Below the pieces are notes generated by a model, which was not told the DNA's origin, ran no database searches, and saw only the letters and a list, made by a program, of their open reading frames with translations. From Terriglobales bacterium (GTDB taxonomy: Bacteria > Acidobacteriota > Terriglobia > Terriglobales > Acidobacteriaceae), in assembly GCA_035691485.1 (NCBI GenBank), contig DASSIZ010000033.1, forward strand, positions 48,037-112,036: a stretch of 64,000 bases of DNA. The letters are read 5' to 3'. The translations under genes and the position numbers were made by a program. Of the stretch, positions 63,268-64,000 are shown one piece after another. The number at the start of each line of letters is the position of its first letter. Position 1 is the stretch's first letter.

Positions 63268-64000
<733 letters not shown>

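Overview
This is a GC-rich, gene-dense chromosomal window from a Gram-negative soil-type bacterium. The gene content suggests Acidobacteriota (class Terriglobia, Koribacter-like): MlaEF and outer-membrane beta-barrel genes, a TonB-like protein beside an M48 protease, many small exported Gly/Tyr-rich proteins, and a DUF6800-like mini-protein. This placement is inferred from family resemblance, since no rRNA gene is present. I found no tRNA, rRNA, IS element, prophage or CRISPR array. The window starts inside one gene (acyl-CoA synthetase C-terminus/ACP/PlsC fusion) and ends inside another (hppA).

Layout. 1-3.7 kb: the truncated lipid gene, a membrane-sensor gene remnant abutting its 3' end, and a tight xerD-xerC pair. 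3.8-9.1 kb: a DUF72 gene and a complete branched-chain amino-acid ABC transporter cluster (livJ-livH-livM-livG-livF, minus strand). 9.3-12 kb: a stand-alone LigD-type polymerase, divergent from a nucleotidyltransferase-like/metallophosphoesterase pair. 12-16.4 kb: two overlapping M16 peptidase genes (one active, one without the zinc motif) and a degenerate receiver domain. 16.4-21.8 kb: a threonine operon, lysC-thrC-thrB-hom, on the minus strand. It is preceded by an unlisted 42-codon leader peptide rich in Thr codons and by mutually exclusive terminator and antiterminator hairpins, which is classical attenuation. 21.8-32.7 kb: RNase J, EcsC-like, SDR, radical SAM, threonine dehydratase, SH3/TPR protein, uppP, ftsK and a beta-barrel. 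33-41.6 kb: small conserved proteins, TonB-like, M48 protease, amidohydrolase, monooxygenase-like, glycine-zipper protein and aldo/keto reductase. 41.7-49.8 kb: CocE-type hydrolase, GAF/zinc-ribbon protein, a strongly repetitive exported protein, mlaE-mlaF, a peptidoglycan-binding protein and a DegP/HtrA protease. 50-54.7 kb: Ser/Thr kinase followed by a cyclase-FHA-FHA protein, a STAS protein and a DMT transporter. 54.8-59.4 kb: nitrogen control, amt-glnB-glnD. 59.4-64 kb: exported modular protein, ribosomal protein S1, cupin and the C-terminus of a membrane pyrophosphatase.

The most interesting item is the threonine attenuator (21553-21741). The leader contains Thr codons in a cluster. Its last codons (21622-21614) are perfectly complementary to the 5' side of the terminator (21578-21570), so ribosome position would decide between termination and antitermination. 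Its promoter places the transcript start almost on the leader AUG. Several other genes here (ecsC-like, threonine dehydratase, probably rpsA) show the same very short -10 to start-codon spacing and no Shine-Dalgarno sequence, suggesting leaderless mRNAs.
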